A stretch of 64,000 nt of DNA from Olivibacter sp036959255 (lineage in GTDB: Bacteria > Bacteroidota > Bacteroidia > Sphingobacteriales > Sphingobacteriaceae): assembly GCF_036959255.1 (NCBI RefSeq), contig NZ_JAWMTI010000002.1, positions 620,001 to 684,000 on the forward strand, in the 5' to 3' direction. The notes below the pieces were generated by a model. It had not been told where the DNA came from. It saw only the letters and a program-made list of their open reading frames with translations, and made no database searches. This document shows, in pieces, positions 26,373 through 35,770 of this stretch. A program made the position numbers and the translations under genes. Within the stretch, counting starts at the first letter, position 1. Each line of letters starts with the position of its first letter.

Positions 26373-29300
26373 TTGAAGAAGAACAGTTTTGATTTTTATT
26401 TATTCATCTCGCTAAAGAATGGATTAAGATTGATTGTTCTTTTTTTTGTTTTTATTTTTTTTACCGATCAAGCTGCCGCACAGTCTATTACACTTAAGAA
26501 GGACAAGAGTCCACTCTTGGAGATTTTAAGAGAAATTCAGCATCAATCCAAATTGGATCTTTTTGGAGATTTCGATCTGTTGAAGGGTGTTAAACCCTTT
26601 TCGATTGATGTAAAGAACCGTGATCTGGCTCAGGTACTTCACGAGCTCTCTGATGGGCAACCTTTCAGCTTATCGCTCTATCGGGACGCTATTGTAATTG
26701 AGGCAGCTAAATTACGGGCAAAAGAGGAGAAGACAAGCAAATTGCTGTCGGGAACAGTAAAAGATGAAAATGGATTTCCACTGGAAAATGTCAATATACG
26801 TTCACTAATTCCTCCCTATCGTGCTGTAACAACGCAATCAGATGGGAGCTACCAGATTAGAGTTGATACTGATCAGGAGCTTCTTTTTTCGATGGTGGGC
26901 TATGAACCCCTTCGGCTAAAACTCAATGGAGAGATTGCTCTTCATGTACAGCTCAAATCACAACAGCAAATGATGGAGGAGGTCCTGATTCATAGAGGTT
27001 ACGATTCTCGAAAACCCCTATCCATGACTGGCGCTTCAAGAAGTATTACACGCAGGGAGCTGGAACAATTTAACAGCAACAATATCTTTACAGTTATTCA
27101 GAGTATAGATCCGACATTTCATATCGACCAAAATCTATTTGCGGGATCTAACCCTAATATTATTCCCGACGTCACCATCAGGGGCATCAATAATGTGGGG
27201 GAATACGCTATAAATTCTCCTTTGGTCATTCTTGATGGTTTTGAGGTTTCTTTGGAGCGTCTTTATGATCTTGATATTAACCGAATTGAAAGCATTACAC
27301 TACTCAAGGACGTTAGTTCTACCGTCCTTTATGGTTCTAGAGGAGGGAACGGCGTTTTAGTAGTCGAGACACGCCCGGGCACAGCAGAGAAGTTGACATT
27401 ATCCTATGACATGCGATCTACGGTAACAGCAGTAGACGTTGGCGATTATCATTTGATGAATGCTGCCGAAAAGCTTGACTTTGAAAAATTGGCAGGAGTA
27501 TATACGGTTACAGCAGGTACATTTCCTCCAGCCGAAGAAAATATAGAGCAGGCCCGTCTTGACAATCTTTATAATCGCCGAAAAGCCAATATGATTCGTG
27601 GTGTGGAAACAGATTGGCTATCCCAACCCACACATTCATCCTTGTCTTTAGCGCACAGTATACGGGCCGAAGGGGGCGTGGGTCGGATCCGTTACGGTAT
27701 TCAAGGTAATTATAACAACCTTGCGGGGGCCATGAAAGGTTCGGGCCGTAGGCGCATAGGAAGCACTTTTGACCTTGTTTACAGAAAGCCCCAAAAGATT
27801 TTATTACGCAATAATCTGACTTATCTTTCCAATAAGGCCTACCAATCTCCCTATGGTCCTTTCTCTCGTTATGCGCAAATGAATCCATATCAACCACTTC
27901 GAAATGAAAGTGGTGACCTTGTTCGGCAGTATGCTGACGAATCGTTGGAAGAGTTACAGTATAATCCGCTGTATGATGCTGGTTTACCCCATCGTGCAGA
28001 TGAGTATGCGACCATCCTGACCAATAATTTTTCGCTCGAATGGAATATTTCACCAGTGCTGAAGTTGCGGTCTACGGCGGTCTTAGAGAAAAACACAAGT
28101 AAAAGCGAATTCTATCTATCTCCTTTACATTCTAGATTTGCCCGTGCAGACCAAGATAGTATAGGTCAATACAGTAGTGGCAAAGGCAATGGGAATGGAT
28201 ATTCTGCCAATGTCAATATAACCTATTTTAAAACACGCAAAAAGCATGCTTTTAGTACAAGTTTGATCGGGGAGGTCAAAAGTTCAAGCTTTAAACAAGA
28301 TACGCGTCAATTGATAGGATTTACTGCAGATCTGGAACGTTCATCATTGCCAAAATATGCCAAGAGCAATCAGCTGGTCCATCGAGATATAGAAAATAGG
28401 CTGCTTGGGGTTCTGTTTGTCGGAAATTATACCTATGATCAGAAGTATATTTTAGATGCCTCTTATAGAATGGATGGCTCCTCAAAGTTTGGTGAGAATG
28501 CACGGTATGGTAATTTTTGGAGCCTCGGTTTGGGTTACAATCTTCATCAGGAGCACTTTTTCAAACGGGACTGGATACAGGAATTACGATTATTTACTAA
28601 TACAGGTGTCAATGGGACCGATGCTTTTCTGGCTAATATGACGCTGTCATCCTATGTGTTATCGCCTGGACAGGTCTATTATAAAGAGTTTGGCCTCAGC
28701 TATTTTAATGAAGGAAACCCTGACCTGCACTGGCCGCAGATACATTCTTGGAGTGTTGGGGGCACAGGAAAGTTGTTTGATGGACGCATAGCATTTTCGT
28801 ATGCTTATTATAGCAAAGTGACAGATCGGATGATTTCATTGATTACTGTTGCACCATCAGTTGGTCTACCAAATGATTCCTATTTTGAGAATATGGGAAA
28901 GGTACAGAACAGGGGATTTGAAGCGGCTGCTACGATTAAAGTTATGGAGAATAGCAAAAAAACATTGAGCTGGTATCTTACCGCATCTGCAAATCGTAAT
29001 CAGGGGAAGTTGATAGAGATATCTGAGGCCTTGCGTCAGTTGAATGCATCCAATCTTGTGCGAACTAATGAGGGTTTATATAAACAGACCGTTTACTATG
29101 AGCAAGGGAAGTCCATTAATAATATCAAAGGTGTACGTTCATTGGGCATAGATCCGGCTTCGGGACAGGAGATCTTTCAAAAGATCAACGGGCGATTGAC
29201 CAATGAATGGGATATAAATGATATTACCGTTATTGGCAATAGAGAGCCAAAATTATTTGGTAATATCCATAGTGCCTTCAATTTTAGACAGTTCAGTTTA

Positions 29301-29696
29301 CAGGCCTACTTCAGTTATACTTTGGGCGGAGATATTTATAATCACACGTTGGCTGATCGGGTCGAAAATAGTGATCCCCGATTGAATACAGACATCCGGG
29401 CCTTTTATGACCGTTGGCGACAACCCGGAGATCAGGCCGCATTTAAAGATATTCGAAATGTAGAAAAAACGGGTCTGACAAGCCGCTTTGTACAGCGTGA
29501 AAATACGCTACAGCTGTCATGCTTGATGATTAATTACGATTTTTTGGGTGAAAGGATCAAAAAATATAGACTACAGCGGCTGCGGCTAAACTTTTCAGTC
29601 AATGGTTTGTTGAGGATTAGTACGGTTAAAATGGAGCGCGGTTTAGATTACCCTTTTGCACGTACTTTCAATATAGGATGTATGATTCAGTTTTAG
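26373..29696 (+). CDS. SusC-type TonB-dependent receptor with STN domain
   Basis: About 1107 residues. Signal peptide about 1-38 (ends QAAAQS), STN signalling domain about 40-110, carboxypeptidase-regulatory-like domain about 128-205, plug about 215-340 (DVTIRGINN, LYGSRGGNGVLVVETR), then the 22-strand barrel to the terminal Phe. With the SusD partner it takes up an oligomer at the outer membrane; the STN domain links it to the FecR/ECF pair. No ATG lies in frame anywhere upstream of or within the first 170 codons, so initiation must use a TTG: 26373 gives the usual MKKN start, 26367 is two codons longer. Confidence 0.9.
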   Translation: MKKNSFDFYLFISLKNGLRLIVLFFVFIFFTDQAAAQSITLKKDKSPLLEILREIQHQSKLDLFGDFDLLKGVKPFSIDVKNRDLAQVLHELSDGQPFSLSLYRDAIVIEAAKLRAKEEKTSKLLSGTVKDENGFPLENVNIRSLIPPYRAVTTQSDGSYQIRVDTDQELLFSMVGYEPLRLKLNGEIALHVQLKSQQQMMEEVLIHRGYDSRKPLSMTGASRSITRRELEQFNSNNIFTVIQSIDPTFHIDQNLFAGSNPNIIPDVTIRGINNVGEYAINSPLVILDGFEVSLERLYDLDINRIESITLLKDVSSTVLYGSRGGNGVLVVETRPGTAEKLTLSYDMRSTVTAVDVGDYHLMNAAEKLDFEKLAGVYTVTAGTFPPAEENIEQARLDNLYNRRKANMIRGVETDWLSQPTHSSLSLAHSIRAEGGVGRIRYGIQGNYNNLAGAMKGSGRRRIGSTFDLVYRKPQKILLRNNLTYLSNKAYQSPYGPFSRYAQMNPYQPLRNESGDLVRQYADESLEELQYNPLYDAGLPHRADEYATILTNNFSLEWNISPVLKLRSTAVLEKNTSKSEFYLSPLHSRFARADQDSIGQYSSGKGNGNGYSANVNITYFKTRKKHAFSTSLIGEVKSSSFKQDTRQLIGFTADLERSSLPKYAKSNQLVHRDIENRLLGVLFVGNYTYDQKYILDASYRMDGSSKFGENARYGNFWSLGLGYNLHQEHFFKRDWIQELRLFTNTGVNGTDAFLANMTLSSYVLSPGQVYYKEFGLSYFNEGNPDLHWPQIHSWSVGGTGKLFDGRIAFSYAYYSKVTDRMISLITVAPSVGLPNDSYFENMGKVQNRGFEAAATIKVMENSKKTLSWYLTASANRNQGKLIEISEALRQLNASNLVRTNEGLYKQTVYYEQGKSINNIKGVRSLGIDPASGQEIFQKINGRLTNEWDINDITVIGNREPKLFGNIHSAFNFRQFSLQAYFSYTLGGDIYNHTLADRVENSDPRLNTDIRAFYDRWRQPGDQAAFKDIRNVEKTGLTSRFVQRENTLQLSCLMINYDFLGERIKKYRLQRLRLNFSVNGLLRISTVKMERGLDYPFARTFNIGCMIQF

Positions 29697-29707
29697 CATG
29701 AGATACT

Positions 29708-31168
29708 ATGAGAACAAGAGTTATAATAGGTGTAATAGTGCTTCTGACCAGTATATTTTCTTGTAAAAAATGGGTGGAAACCAAATCGGATGAAAGTACA
29801 TATGTAGTCGATGTATTGACTGATCGTGAGGGTTTCTCAAGGGCTTTGGCAGGGATATATTATAAGATGGGCAGTGCAACACTCTATGGACGGGAGCTTG
29901 AATTTGGCATGCTTGATGTGATGGTGGGCTATTGGAAGATCAATAAACAGCACGAATATTATCCGGACTACAATTTCGATTATCATTCCTTATCTTCAGA
30001 GCGGCGTATTGCGGGCATTTGGTCAGGTCTGTATCGTGCTATTCACGATTGTAATGTAATCTTGGATCAGGTGGATAAGATTAAATCTGATCCCTATTAC
30101 GACTTGATCAAAGGAGAAGCATTAGGGTTACGGGCTTTTCTGCATCTTGAATTGCTCAAACTATTTGGTCCTATTATCAAGCAAGAAGGGCTAGATACCC
30201 GCGCCATTCCTTATTATAGCTCAAGCAGCAGAGAAGTGCAGGAATTTCTGAGCAGCCGGGCATGTTTTGCGTTGATGGAACAGGATCTGCAAGCAGCAAA
30301 AATCCTATTGAAAGCAGACCCTATTATTACCCGTGGGCGGGAGGCGGATGGAAATCATGTCGGCGATCGTTACAATTCATTGATCGACAGGCGTGGCATC
30401 CATCTCAACTATTATGCCGTATTAGCCCTATTAGCCCGTAAAGCACAGTGGGAGGGAAATATGGGCGAGGCTGCTGTCCGGGCGCGATTTCTTTTGGATC
30501 AGCTCGGCGACACGCAGGCGGTTCGTTTTATAGCGCCTTCAGAAGCCATTGGTGGAAATATCCGTTTTACAAAAGAGAATATCTTTGGCTTATATATCAA
30601 TGATATGGATGAGGTAACAGAGGACTATTTTCCCAGCGGTGATATTGCCCCTAATCGGGCACTTCCTCTTGATTTTAATTCATTTTTAATCTATTTATAT
30701 GCAAAGGATACTGGTACGAGCACGGATCTGCGCGTCAGCGCCTGGGGGATGTTTTCCGTATTTCTTCAGAAATTTATGGCTCCTACTATGACGGCAAGTG
30801 GTTATGATCCGGATCTTTATGAAGCACAGATAATCAATTTGCCTGAAATATATTTTATTTTGGTTGAGGCTTTTTTAGATCGGGATCTGGAAAAAGGATT
30901 GAATTATTTAAATACGGTCCGTAGAGCGAGGCAGCTGCCTGAACTAAAATTCTCTGATAAGTGGACAAAAGAAAAGCTGGCAGAGAATTTGCTGGACGAG
31001 GTCAGGCGAGAGTACCTAGGTGAGGGCTATCTGTTCACTTATTACAAGCATCTTAATCATACGATTTATAGGTCTACAGGGTCGATCGATCCCGACAGGA
31101 AAATCTTTATGCTACCGATTCCAGTTGAGGAGCAGCAACTGAATCAGGGATATGGAATTAAAAAATAG
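29708..31168 (+). CDS. RagB/SusD-family nutrient-binding lipoprotein
   Basis: A 486-residue lipoprotein with a signal ending in TSIFSCKKW. SusD-type TPR helices (IWSGLYRAIHDCNVILDQVD, GEALGLRAFLHLELLKLFGP) surround a variable ligand face, and the C-terminus has the family ending RREYLGEGYLFTYYK...PIPVEEQQLNQGY. It forms the lid of the SusC channel encoded 11 bp upstream. Ligand unknown; the set has no glycoside hydrolase or peptidase directly attached. Confidence 0.9.
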   Translation: MRTRVIIGVIVLLTSIFSCKKWVETKSDESTYVVDVLTDREGFSRALAGIYYKMGSATLYGRELEFGMLDVMVGYWKINKQHEYYPDYNFDYHSLSSERRIAGIWSGLYRAIHDCNVILDQVDKIKSDPYYDLIKGEALGLRAFLHLELLKLFGPIIKQEGLDTRAIPYYSSSSREVQEFLSSRACFALMEQDLQAAKILLKADPIITRGREADGNHVGDRYNSLIDRRGIHLNYYAVLALLARKAQWEGNMGEAAVRARFLLDQLGDTQAVRFIAPSEAIGGNIRFTKENIFGLYINDMDEVTEDYFPSGDIAPNRALPLDFNSFLIYLYAKDTGTSTDLRVSAWGMFSVFLQKFMAPTMTASGYDPDLYEAQIINLPEIYFILVEAFLDRDLEKGLNYLNTVRRARQLPELKFSDKWTKEKLAENLLDEVRREYLGEGYLFTYYKHLNHTIYRSTGSIDPDRKIFMLPIPVEEQQLNQGYGIKK

Positions 31169-31172
31169 ACAA

Positions 31173-31940
31173 ATGTGGAGGTATATTTTATTATTAAGCA
31201 TTATGGTCCTATTGTTGAGCTCCTGTCAGAAGCAGGGAATAGAAAAATACGATGTAGATCAATCCTTCATTTATTTTGAAAAATCGGTGTTTAATATCGG
31301 AAATACGGTCGATGATCCGGATTCCCTGCAATTTTCTTTTGCTTATGAAGATGATAGCCTGCAGGAAAAAATTCTTTCCTTCCCTATACAATTAGTTGGC
31401 CAAAGAGATGCTCATGACCGATCGGTTGGCTTTCGGATTATAAAAGAACAAACAACCCTACCTGATAGCCTATATCGGGTGGTTCCGCCGGTAATTCGGT
31501 CAAATTACTTTCAGGATACCTTATTTATTCGATTGAAGAGAAGCCCGGTTTTGAAAAAAGTCAGCTATCAGTTGGCTGGTGAATTATATCAAAATGAAGC
31601 ATTCGATTTAGCCGCATCATCTCGCTCCAGTATCCATTTATCCATTACAGATCAGCTGAGCGAGCCTTATTGGTGGTCAGACTGGAGTTCATTTTTTGGA
31701 GCATACCGAAAAGAAGTATATAAGAAGTGGATTGAAATTTACTATCCGGGAGCCGACCTTACTCCACCGGTCAGGCCAGAGGATAAGCCCCATTATGCCT
31801 GGAATAATATGCCGGATTTTTTCTACCGGAACTATTACCCGCTAACTCTTTTTTACATTGGACAATTACAGCAGTATTTTCGGGATCATGCGGTTTATCC
31901 CGATGATGACCCTAACAGACCGCGCATTTACGTACCCTGA
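31173..31940 (+). CDS. DUF4843 lipoprotein
   Basis: About 255 residues. The signal peptide has lipobox VLLLSSCQK and the domain begins with YDVDQSFIYFEKSVFNIG, typical of DUF4843 lipoproteins that follow susD in one class of SusCD operons. ATG 31173 lies 4 bp after the SusD stop; an alternative ATG at 31152 would overlap susD by 17 bp. Its role is unsettled, presumably a surface accessory of the uptake complex. The stop overlaps the next start (TGATG). Confidence 0.83.
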   Translation: MWRYILLLSIMVLLLSSCQKQGIEKYDVDQSFIYFEKSVFNIGNTVDDPDSLQFSFAYEDDSLQEKILSFPIQLVGQRDAHDRSVGFRIIKEQTTLPDSLYRVVPPVIRSNYFQDTLFIRLKRSPVLKKVSYQLAGELYQNEAFDLAASSRSSIHLSITDQLSEPYWWSDWSSFFGAYRKEVYKKWIEIYYPGADLTPPVRPEDKPHYAWNNMPDFFYRNYYPLTLFYIGQLQQYFRDHAVYPDDDPNRPRIYVP

Positions 31941-33412
31941 TGAAAAGCATTTTTTTATACATATTGACAGGTTTGATGCTTATCTCCTGTTCCAAGGATA
32001 AGGGCAACTATCGTTATCAGGATCTTAATGAGCTTGAGGTTGTAGATCAATATGGGCGTTTGATCGACGGTGCGATTTACCAGCAGGAAAAAGGGCAGGA
32101 TTTTGTGCTCTCACCGCAGGTAACAGGAAGTTTATTTCCATTACCTAATGATCAACTCGATTTTTATTGGACAAAGGATGGAGATATTGTCGATCGCGAC
32201 AAGGTCTGGAAGGTCAGCGCTTCCAGATATGAGCCCGGTATATATAATTGCAAATTAATGGTGGTTGACAAGCAGACAACGCTTTCTTATAGTTATGCTT
32301 TTACGCTGAAAGTATATGCAGGGCTTGCGAAAGGGTCCTTTATCTTGACTGAGGGGGGCGCTAACGAGAGTCAATTGGTAATGGTCAGTCCTGACGGTAG
32401 ATCGAATTATATTTTCTACCAGAATTTTGGTGGTTATGCACTGGGCGATAAACCGCTACAGCTCAATGTCAATTATAGTACGCAGGATACCCTTACCTAT
32501 TATAATCAGTTACTCTTTACGACTCGCGAGGGACAATATCCTATGTTTGGAGTAGATCTGGTCAGTTTAAAACCTACTTATTTATTTCCGTTAGCTGGTT
32601 CGGTTCTCTCGGGCGAACTTTTGCGGCCAAGCTACTACTTACAGGATGCTGGTCCGGGAGTTGATAAAGAACACTTCACCGGAATGGTCATCATTAATGG
32701 CAAATGTCACTATGTGGAGAGCGGGGTGATCAGCCCGAATATCTATCCCACGGATTTATTGGATTATAATTTTGGTGAGCGGGCAGCTTTATATGAAGAA
32801 TCAGAGAAGCGATTTTTAATCGCTGGTTTTGACCGTAGGAATGGACGTATTCGCATATTTTTTACAAATACCATAGGTTTTTTTTACGGTAATTATGACG
32901 ATTATCCTTTTCCACAATTGACCAAGGAACATGTCTTTGTTGCTGCCACCTGTTTTAGGCAGGGAGGGCAGGTAGACTGGCAGTTTTTGTTACAAAAAGG
33001 AGATGAAATAGCTCTTGTCACTTTTAACACACATGGCCCTGGCAATTACATAGATCCCCCTGTCAAGGTATCTAAAGTTATTCCTGAAATGATTGACGGG
33101 GTAGGTTTTATTTATCATGCAGGGTATTGGTATTTCGCCAAAGGGCGTAACGTGTATCGTTTTGAGATTGGTCAATTGAATATAGAACCCTATCTGAGAC
33201 TTCCCGATGACGGTACTGGGAATATTTGTTCCTGGAATCTATTTCAAGGTTCTGATGGTGATATCAAAAGTGTTGGCGTAGCGACATTCAACGTTGAGGC
33301 AGCCCATAATCATCAGGGATCTTACTACCTTTACGATATCAAAGAGAAGAAATATATACAACAGGACCAATATGTCATTGACAAGGCTGTTGATATCAAA
33401 CTTTGCTTTTAA
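31940..33412 (+). CDS. PKD-like family lipoprotein
   Basis: A 490-residue lipoprotein (signal LMLISCSKD) with an N-terminal Ig/PKD-like part (about 25-130, including PLPNDQLDFYWTKDG and YNCKLMVVDKQTTLSYSYAF) and a C-terminal beta-propeller-like region with repeated strands. Proteins of this kind end SusCD-DUF4843 operons in Bacteroidota and are thought to be surface ligand-binding partners. The ligand cannot be inferred. The operon has no clear + strand terminator; the hairpin at 33433-33460 is followed by T residues only on the other strand. Confidence 0.8.
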   Translation: MKSIFLYILTGLMLISCSKDKGNYRYQDLNELEVVDQYGRLIDGAIYQQEKGQDFVLSPQVTGSLFPLPNDQLDFYWTKDGDIVDRDKVWKVSASRYEPGIYNCKLMVVDKQTTLSYSYAFTLKVYAGLAKGSFILTEGGANESQLVMVSPDGRSNYIFYQNFGGYALGDKPLQLNVNYSTQDTLTYYNQLLFTTREGQYPMFGVDLVSLKPTYLFPLAGSVLSGELLRPSYYLQDAGPGVDKEHFTGMVIINGKCHYVESGVISPNIYPTDLLDYNFGERAALYEESEKRFLIAGFDRRNGRIRIFFTNTIGFFYGNYDDYPFPQLTKEHVFVAATCFRQGGQVDWQFLLQKGDEIALVTFNTHGPGNYIDPPVKVSKVIPEMIDGVGFIYHAGYWYFAKGRNVYRFEIGQLNIEPYLRLPDDGTGNICSWNLFQGSDGDIKSVGVATFNVEAAHNHQGSYYLYDIKEKKYIQQDQYVIDKAVDIKLCF

Positions 33413-33423
33413 TGTTCTCCTCG

Positions 33424-33504
33424 AATAAAACAGCCACCCGGGATTTTGCACCCGGGCGGCCGATAGTTAATATTCAAGTGGGAGATGAAGCCCCTTGAAT
33501 ATTT
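33424..33504 (-). ncRNA. Candidate small RNA, leftward, about 80 nt
   Basis: A transcript from the minus-strand ECF-type promoter (-10 at 33514-33510) would begin near 33504, right at a perfect stem-loop: AATATTCAAG (33503-33494) with CTTGAATATT (33478-33469). It then enters a GC-rich hairpin (GCC-CCCGGG arms, 33460-33433) followed by TGTTTTATT. Two stems and a T-run in about 80 nt are the layout of a bacterial small RNA. There is no protein frame of note. It would overlap only the 3' flank of the PKD-like operon. Confidence 0.5.
33425..33460 (-). terminator. GC-rich terminator of the leftward candidate RNA
   Basis: Arms GCC-A-CCCGGG (33433-33442) and CCCGGG-C-GGC (33451-33460) pair over 9 bp with one mismatch and an 8-nt loop; on the minus strand the hairpin is followed by TGTTTTATT. 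On the + strand no T-run follows. Confidence 0.55.
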
Positions 33505-33509
33505 AATTA

Positions 33510-33534
33510 GACGATTGGAGGAGCCAATTGTCCC
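33510..33534 (-). promoter_or_regulatory. ECF-type promoter, leftward copy of a divergent pair
   Basis: On the minus strand GGGACAA (33534-33528), 13 nt, TCGTC (33514-33510). It points away from the + strand copy at 33560 and opens onto the candidate small RNA 33504-33424. The outward-facing ATTGTCCC and GGGACAAT of the pair also make an inverted repeat. Confidence 0.6.
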
Positions 33535-33559
33535 GAAAAAGTTTATTTCATTTTTTTTT

Positions 33560-33584
33560 GGGACAATCGCGGTAAGATATCGTC
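33560..33584 (+). promoter_or_regulatory. ECF-type promoter, rightward copy of a divergent pair
   Basis: GGGACAA (33560-33566), 13 nt, TCGTC (33580-33584). Transcription from it would reach the strong terminator at 33661-33695 after about 105 nt, before the next gene at 33797. Confidence 0.6.
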
Positions 33585-33589
33585 TTGTA

Positions 33590-33695
33590 TTTAGGAAGTT
33601 GTTGCTGCCTTTAACAAAAAAAAGAAATTTATTAATAAGTGATTGTATTAGTAAGTTTCTCCGTTAAGGACACTCTTGTCCTTAACGGTTTTTTT
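33590..33695 (+). ncRNA. Candidate small RNA, rightward, about 105 nt
   Basis: The span runs from the predicted start of the + strand ECF-type promoter to the perfect terminator at 33661-33695. The body is A/T-rich and unstructured (AACAAAAAAAAGAAATTTATT region). The open frame at 33485-33667 begins upstream of the promoter and cannot be its product. It could instead be a terminated leader for the barrel gene at 33797. Confidence 0.45.
33661..33695 (+). terminator. Perfect 12-bp intrinsic terminator
   Basis: CCGTTAAGGACA (33661-33672), CTCT loop, TGTCCTTAACGG (33677-33688), then TTTTTTT (33689-33695). It lies about 100 bp before the start of the barrel gene at 33797, so it ends a separate short transcript. 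Confidence 0.88.
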
Positions 33696-33796
33696 ATTAT
33701 TTTATATTTTTTAAATTAAAAATTTTATATTTAATAACAGTATCTCTTTACTAGTGGATTTTGTATCTTAAATTTATATTTTAAAATGTTCATGTT

Positions 33797-34354
33797 ATGA
33801 AAAAAAAATTATTTATTTTATCTCTACTTATTATCAGCAGTACTTTTGTTTTTGCTCAAAAAATTGAAATTTCTGCGGGCTTTGGTGCGCCATCGCTTTA
33901 TGGTGTCACCAATGATTTTGGAAATGCTCTTGCCAATATTGTCCTAAAGAATGCCGAGTCTCCGAATAGCTTTGGAGCACTGGGAGTTTCTGCTTTGATA
34001 TACAGTAAAGAGGAAAAATGGCGGTATGGACTAGATGTTGTTTCTGAATTTTATACTGTTAAAAATACAGGGTATAGCAAGAAATCAACTTTATCCATAA
34101 TGCCGAGGACAGATTATTTTTGGAGCGGGAGCGATAGAAAGTTGAGATTGTATTCAGGCGTATCAGTAGGGGTGTACTTAAATCGGGGTACAATTAAAAA
34201 TGCAGCTAACGGTGATGAAAAAATAACTGATACCATTTTTGGTTTTAATATCACACCCATAGGCATCCGTTATGGATCACAATTTGCTGTTTTTGTTGAG
34301 CCAAATATTGGGACTAAAGGAATTGTTCAGGCCGGAGTATCTTACCGTTTTTAA
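33797..34354 (+). CDS. Small outer-membrane beta-barrel protein
   Basis: A 185-residue protein with a signal peptide ending FVFAQK, followed by alternating amphipathic strands and a C-terminal YRF, the usual end of an outer-membrane barrel. About eight strands fit the length. No homologous family could be named. The gene has its own terminator and lies 100 bp after a terminated candidate RNA; whether it depends on the ECF-type promoter by read-through is unclear. Confidence 0.7.
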   Translation: MKKKLFILSLLIISSTFVFAQKIEISAGFGAPSLYGVTNDFGNALANIVLKNAESPNSFGALGVSALIYSKEEKWRYGLDVVSEFYTVKNTGYSKKSTLSIMPRTDYFWSGSDRKLRLYSGVSVGVYLNRGTIKNAANGDEKITDTIFGFNITPIGIRYGSQFAVFVEPNIGTKGIVQAGVSYRF

Positions 34355-34402
34355 GAGACAAACCCGATTTTCTCATCGAATTTTTTGATAGCAGATCGTA
34401 AG

Positions 34403-34434
34403 GACCAAATTCCATTCGGCATTTGGTCTTTTTT
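34403..34434 (+). terminator. Intrinsic terminator of the barrel gene
   Basis: GACCAAAT (34403-34410), 10-nt loop, ATTTGGTC (34421-34428), then six T (34429-34434), 48 bp after the stop codon. Confidence 0.85.
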
Positions 34435-34548
34435 CATATCGGATTCTATGGATCTTAGAATATTTAGCGAAGAAGATGCTCGATAAATGAAATTAAATAA
34501 ATCAGTATGCTAATAGCTATACATCCCACACTTTTATAGAAGTTGGCT

Positions 34549-34919
34549 TCACTGGAAACCATAGATTGTCACCGCTGCCCCTGCAAGCAGACAATAAATT
34601 GCGAAATAGGTAAGTTTAGATTTTTTTACCAAAGTTATCATCCATTTGCAGGCAAAAATACCTGCAAAAAATACTGCAACAAATCCGGCTACGAGGGAAG
34701 TCCAATTCAAGGTATCGCCGGAAGACAACATTTGCTGCCCATTCATATCCATTATCATTTTAAACGCAGCACACAATATGAGTGGAAGCACCATTAGAAA
34801 GGAGAATCTGGCAGATTTGGCTTTATCAATTCCTAATGGCAGTGATTTAGAAATCCTAGACCCCGATCTGGAAAGGCCGGGTAGCAGCGCCGATATAGAT
34901 TTAATTACGATTTGCTGTC
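34549..34919 (-). pseudogene. uppP: Undecaprenyl-diphosphatase (UppP/BacA) 3' fragment
   Basis: The leftward frame ending at 34549 encodes only the C-terminal half of UppP, about 120 codons of the usual 265-280. The signature LLPGLSRSGSRISKSLPLG (PGxSRSG phosphatase motif) is followed by ARFSFLMVLPLILCAAF and three further membrane segments. The N-terminal half, which carries the second active-site glutamate motif, is missing: the sequence joins directly to the 3' end of the DUF6929-like gene at 34920. It cannot be functional and marks a deletion or recombination join. Confidence 0.8.
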
Positions 34920-34921
34920 TT

Positions 34922-35770
34922 TTATTGATCTACAAAATCAAAAGAATATATAGGGGATTGCAAGACAGAAATATCATCAGGGTCTTCACATAACAAAAAG
35001 AAACTGGCAGTATCCGATTTTTTGTAAAGGGTCAAGCCTTCAAATTTCTGTGTCGTTGATAGCTTGCGGGTGGAACCTAATGACCATGTTTTGAGATCGA
35101 TATATCCAAGATAGCTACCCTTATTAATCCCATCGTTATATGTACTGGCCTTATCTTCAGCCGTGGCAATGAAATAAAGCCTATTGTCCACAATAGTGGC
35201 ATCAGAAAAACCCGTTGGGCAGTTTTGCAATTGCGGTAAGGCAACCTCATGCACCTCGATCTTTTTAGGGATATGAGACAAGTCACGCCCGCCCTTAAAC
35301 GTAAAAACAATATTTTTGTTCATTGGTCCATTACCCCTGTTCAAAAAATACCACTGTTCATCTCTGTAATCAATCCCCTCAATATTAAAATTATCGAGAT
35401 CCAGCCCCCCAGCTTCTCGTAGCGCCCGGTATAGGGCAGTCAGTGATTGCTTCGCCACTTTTTTTGATTTTTTGTGATATACATAGGCATTTTCTCTATT
35501 GGGCTTTGAGCCCGACCCAACAACCATAAGTTCATCACCCAAATTACAGATAGCTTCAAAGTCAGGCTTATCTTTTTTGTCGATGAGTTCCTGGCGCTGC
35601 TCCGCCACCAAAAGTATTTTGTCCATGTTAGCTGATTCCATATTGTAATGATACAAATAGGCACTATTATCCGACACTACGTAAACCTGATTATTTTCAT
35701 AATATATGCCCGAAGCCGCATTTATACCCCAGATTTTAAATAAAATGAGCAATGAAGAAACGATATTCAT
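34922..35770 (-). CDS. DUF6929-like beta-propeller protein
   Basis: A 282-residue protein of repeated beta strands, with GIYYENNQVYVVSDNSAYLY, FEAICNLGDELMVVGSGSK, FNIEGIDYRDEQWYFLNRG and GFSDATIVDNRLYFIATAED spaced like propeller blades. This matches Bacteroidota DUF6929 proteins related to SdiA-regulated/phytase-like propellers; function unknown. The first 18 residues are hydrophobic but the signal peptide is atypical and the start may be further upstream or the 5' end damaged. It runs straight into a uppP fragment, so its 3' flank is rearranged. Confidence 0.65.
   Translation of the reverse strand: MNIVSSLLILFKIWGINAASGIYYENNQVYVVSDNSAYLYHYNMESANMDKILLVAEQRQELIDKKDKPDFEAICNLGDELMVVGSGSKPNRENAYVYHKKSKKVAKQSLTALYRALREAGGLDLDNFNIEGIDYRDEQWYFLNRGNGPMNKNIVFTFKGGRDLSHIPKKIEVHEVALPQLQNCPTGFSDATIVDNRLYFIATAEDKASTYNDGINKGSYLGYIDLKTWSLGSTRKLSTTQKFEGLTLYKKSDTASFFLLCEDPDDISVLQSPIYSFDFVDQ

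Noticed and set aside
33485..33667. 60-codon frame over the divergent promoters
   Set aside because: It begins upstream of both promoter elements, runs through them, and its sequence has no recognisable domain.
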